Assembly: GCA_028622995.1 (NCBI GenBank)
Contig: JAJQJQ010000048.1
Span: 1,116,001-1,180,000 of the forward strand
Direction: 5' to 3'
Source: Panagrolaimus kolymaensis
Taxonomy: Eukaryota; Nematoda; Chromadorea; Rhabditida; Panagrolaimidae
Length of the DNA stretch: 64,000 nt
Of this stretch, positions 62,414 through 64,000 are shown piece after piece. A program made the translations under genes and the position numbers. How positions within the stretch are numbered: position 1 is the stretch's first letter; each line of letters starts with the position of its first letter. Under the pieces are notes generated by a model that did not search any database, was not told where the DNA came from, and worked only from the letters and a program-made list of their open reading frames with translations.

Positions 62414-63279
62414 TAAATCAAAAATAATCAAATGGTAAAAAAAATGATTTATTAATTTGAATATTTGAGTAACACTATAACTTTTATTTTACTCATTCAA
62501 ACAATAAAACTGAGTTCTAATTCGCGATCAGTGACCTTGAAAACCTATAAACCACTTGATTCTAACAAAAATTAAAAACAAAGTTAAAAATTTCCATTTT
62601 TTTGCTAACCTCGATATTTGGTGTTATGGTGGATGAGCTAATATGGTGCCATCCACATGATAAAATTTGATTGTATTCTTACCAAAAATTCCCATTATAT
62701 TTATTTTAATTATTACGGTGTCCATTTTCTTCAAAACTAATATATTTCGATGTATTCTTTTATGACTTTCATTACTTTCGATATTTGGTGTATCGAGGTT
62801 TTGCACCTTTAGTGAATCAAATGTAAATCGAAGGTACTGTATGTTTTTTAGGTGCTTTCACCGTTAGGGGTAAAAAACCATGGAGAATCCGAATATGTAA
62901 TAAAATCTTTCCAGTAGAGCCATAGTTTTCGAGATAAATGTGTTTTTATGTAAATTTTTACATATTTTTAACTTTAATGTATCGATATAGAGGGTTTTAT
63001 ATGGACATCAATTTTTGTTGTCAATACGAAAAACACTCAATTTTATGTGGAAAAAACGAAAATAGAAGAAATTTTTTTATATATTGGTCTTAAAAAATTA
63101 TTTCGGATCCTAACGCGAAAGTCACCATATCTCCATATTAAACATATCATCGGACTAAATGGAGTCAAAATTCGTGATTTTTGGGCAAAATTGACCCTAG
63201 GGATGAAGTTTCGATAGTAGAAAAAGAAATCTTTCTAACCTGTGCCAAATCCAGCTCCACTTTTTCAAAAAACGTGTTT
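62414..63279 (-). repeat. Right arm of the foldback element
   Basis: Reverse complement of the left arm, slightly shorter because it lacks about 9 bp near the outer end. The outer end is AAAACGTGTTT before TA. Confidence 0.9.
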
Positions 63280-63281
63280 TA
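63280..63281. repeat. Right TA target-site copy
   Basis: TA directly after AAAACGTGTTT of the right arm, the partner of 60728-60729. Confidence 0.5.
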
Positions 63282-63587
63282 TTATGTCTCAATAATTTTT
63301 TTATTATACTTTTGAATGAATAAATTACTCCTTAGAAAATCAAACAAAAAACAAGGTCAATCTTCAGGGTTAAAAAAATGGACAAAAATGAAAAACACTT
63401 GAATCGAGAAGAAAATGAGAAACCTCCAAGGATAAATAAAAAATAAGCAAAAAATCCAAAACACTTGAAATTGTTCCATTAATTTTTTTCCTTTCCTATT
63501 ACTCCACAGTTTTAGGATTTTCAAAAAAATTTACATACTAATTTCTTTTACTACAAAAAAAATCATTTTATTCCAAATTTTCTAAAT
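63282..63587. other. Spacer between the foldback element and the last gene
   Basis: About 300 bp of AT-rich sequence. It contains AATCTTCAG ending at 63367, followed in phase 1 by a short frame (LKKWTKMKNT and stop). This could be a last exon of the secreted-protein gene, but the residues are unlike the rest of that protein. Confidence 0.4.
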
Positions 63588-64000
63588 ATGCCTACTCTGC
63601 CATGTTTCGATAATTCAAATCCAACTAATTTTAATTTTCATCGAAGTCAAATATTTTCAATTCCATCTGTCTTGGTTTATTACCTTTCCAATAATCCAAA
63701 ATCTCCCGAAGGATTAGAAAAGCTTCAAAAAACTTGCAAATATTTTTTCTTCAAAACTAAAATAATTGTTGTAAAAGAAAATATTTTTCATAAAAATGAT
63801 TGGTTTTATTGTCACGTGGATCCTCCAAGAAACTCAAATACTTTTGATGGACATTTTTTAAATAAAAAGGATTTTATTTTGAAAAACTTTGGTGAAAATG
63901 GAAAAATTAAATTTTGGCCAACTTCGAGATTGTCTTTTTTATTTGGAGTCAAGCAATTTCCAATTAATGTTTTTGAAAATATTTATCGATGGAATCTAAA
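63588..64000 (+). CDS. Unrecognised protein, runs off the window (3' partial)
   Basis: The frame is open from ATG 63588 to the window end, 137 codons without a stop, in DNA where stops are frequent. It begins MPTLPCFDNSNPTNFNFHRS. It then has SIPSVLVYYLSNNPKSPEGL followed by EKLQKTCKYFFFKTKIIVV, DWFYCHVDPP and a KIKFWPTSRLSFLFGVKQFP stretch. There is no signal peptide. The Lx2LSxNPKS...LxKTCKYFF pattern reminds me of large F-box-like families in plant-parasitic nematodes, but no F-box can be claimed. Domain identity is open. Confidence 0.6.
   Translation, partial: MPTLPCFDNSNPTNFNFHRSQIFSIPSVLVYYLSNNPKSPEGLEKLQKTCKYFFFKTKIIVVKENIFHKNDWFYCHVDPPRNSNTFDGHFLNKKDFILKNFGENGKIKFWPTSRLSFLFGVKQFPINVFENIYRWNL

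Larger units (their letters stand above)
60730..63279. mobile_element. 2.55-kb foldback transposon with about 870-bp inverted arms
   Basis: The two ends are long, nearly perfect reverse complements around an axis near 62,009. Outer ends read AAACACGTTTT and AAAACGTGTTT with TA outside both. The arms differ by one ~9-bp indel near the outer end (GCTTTTTTGGCTGG against GCTGG) and a few single changes (for example GGACCCG against GGATCCG), so the insertion is fairly recent. The 0.8-kb centre holds a remnant protein gene on the minus strand. No transposase with a DDE core is present, so the element is probably non-autonomous and mobilised in trans. Confidence 0.85.

Noticed and set aside
61212..62806. 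Two identical 60-codon frames on opposite strands (61212-61394 and 62624-62806)
   Set aside because: They are the same sequence in the two arms of the inverted repeat, with no recognised domain. Identity reflects arm similarity, not protein conservation.

Overview
This is eukaryotic DNA, almost certainly from a nematode. It is very AT-rich, and its genes are split by short introns that end in TTTTAG or TTTTCAG. The protein families (MULE transposase, BTB, MYND, poly(A)-binding protein, Hsp70 relatives, SH3) are animal ones. The large satellite array and the lineage-specific orphan proteins suggest a plant-parasitic nematode such as a root-knot species, but that placement is inference. No rRNA, tRNA or CRISPR was seen.

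Bases 1 to about 43,692 are one uninterrupted tandem satellite of 181/182-bp monomers, roughly 240 copies. Two monomer types, A (181 bp) and B (182 bp), differ in a 25-40 bp core. Three other short segments also vary, and the variants are reshuffled into several generations of higher-order repeats: about 0.36, 0.54, 0.91, 1.09, 1.27, 1.45, 2.18 and 2.72 kb. No gene was found in the array. The short minus-strand frames that recur in it are by-products of the B monomer.

The array ends directly inside the 5' part of a MULE-type transposase gene (43.7-45.06 kb) whose catalytic D, D, E residues are still present. Then comes a gene-dense stretch from 46.5 to 55.3 kb. In order it holds a truncated paralogue of a HEPN-like/SH3 adaptor gene (+), an N-terminal Hsp70 fragment (-), a shortened divergent Hsp70-like gene (-), a small tail-anchored protein (+), a BTB protein (+), the C-terminal half of a poly(A)-binding protein (-), a MYND zinc-finger protein (-), a small orphan gene (+), and the full-length HEPN-like/SH3 gene (-). 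The two paralogues and the fragments point to local duplication and rearrangement.

From 56.7 kb a long-intron gene encodes a secreted, cysteine-free, Gly/Asn/Ala/Ser/Thr-rich protein whose middle exons are all symmetric phase 1-1. Just beyond its last recognised exon sits a 2.55-kb inverted-repeat (foldback) transposon with arms of about 870 bp, TA at both ends, and an internal gene remnant of a repeat-associated protein family. The window ends inside an unrecognised open reading frame starting at 63,588.

Exon structures were joined by hand from splice motifs and reading-frame continuity. They have not been tested against transcripts.
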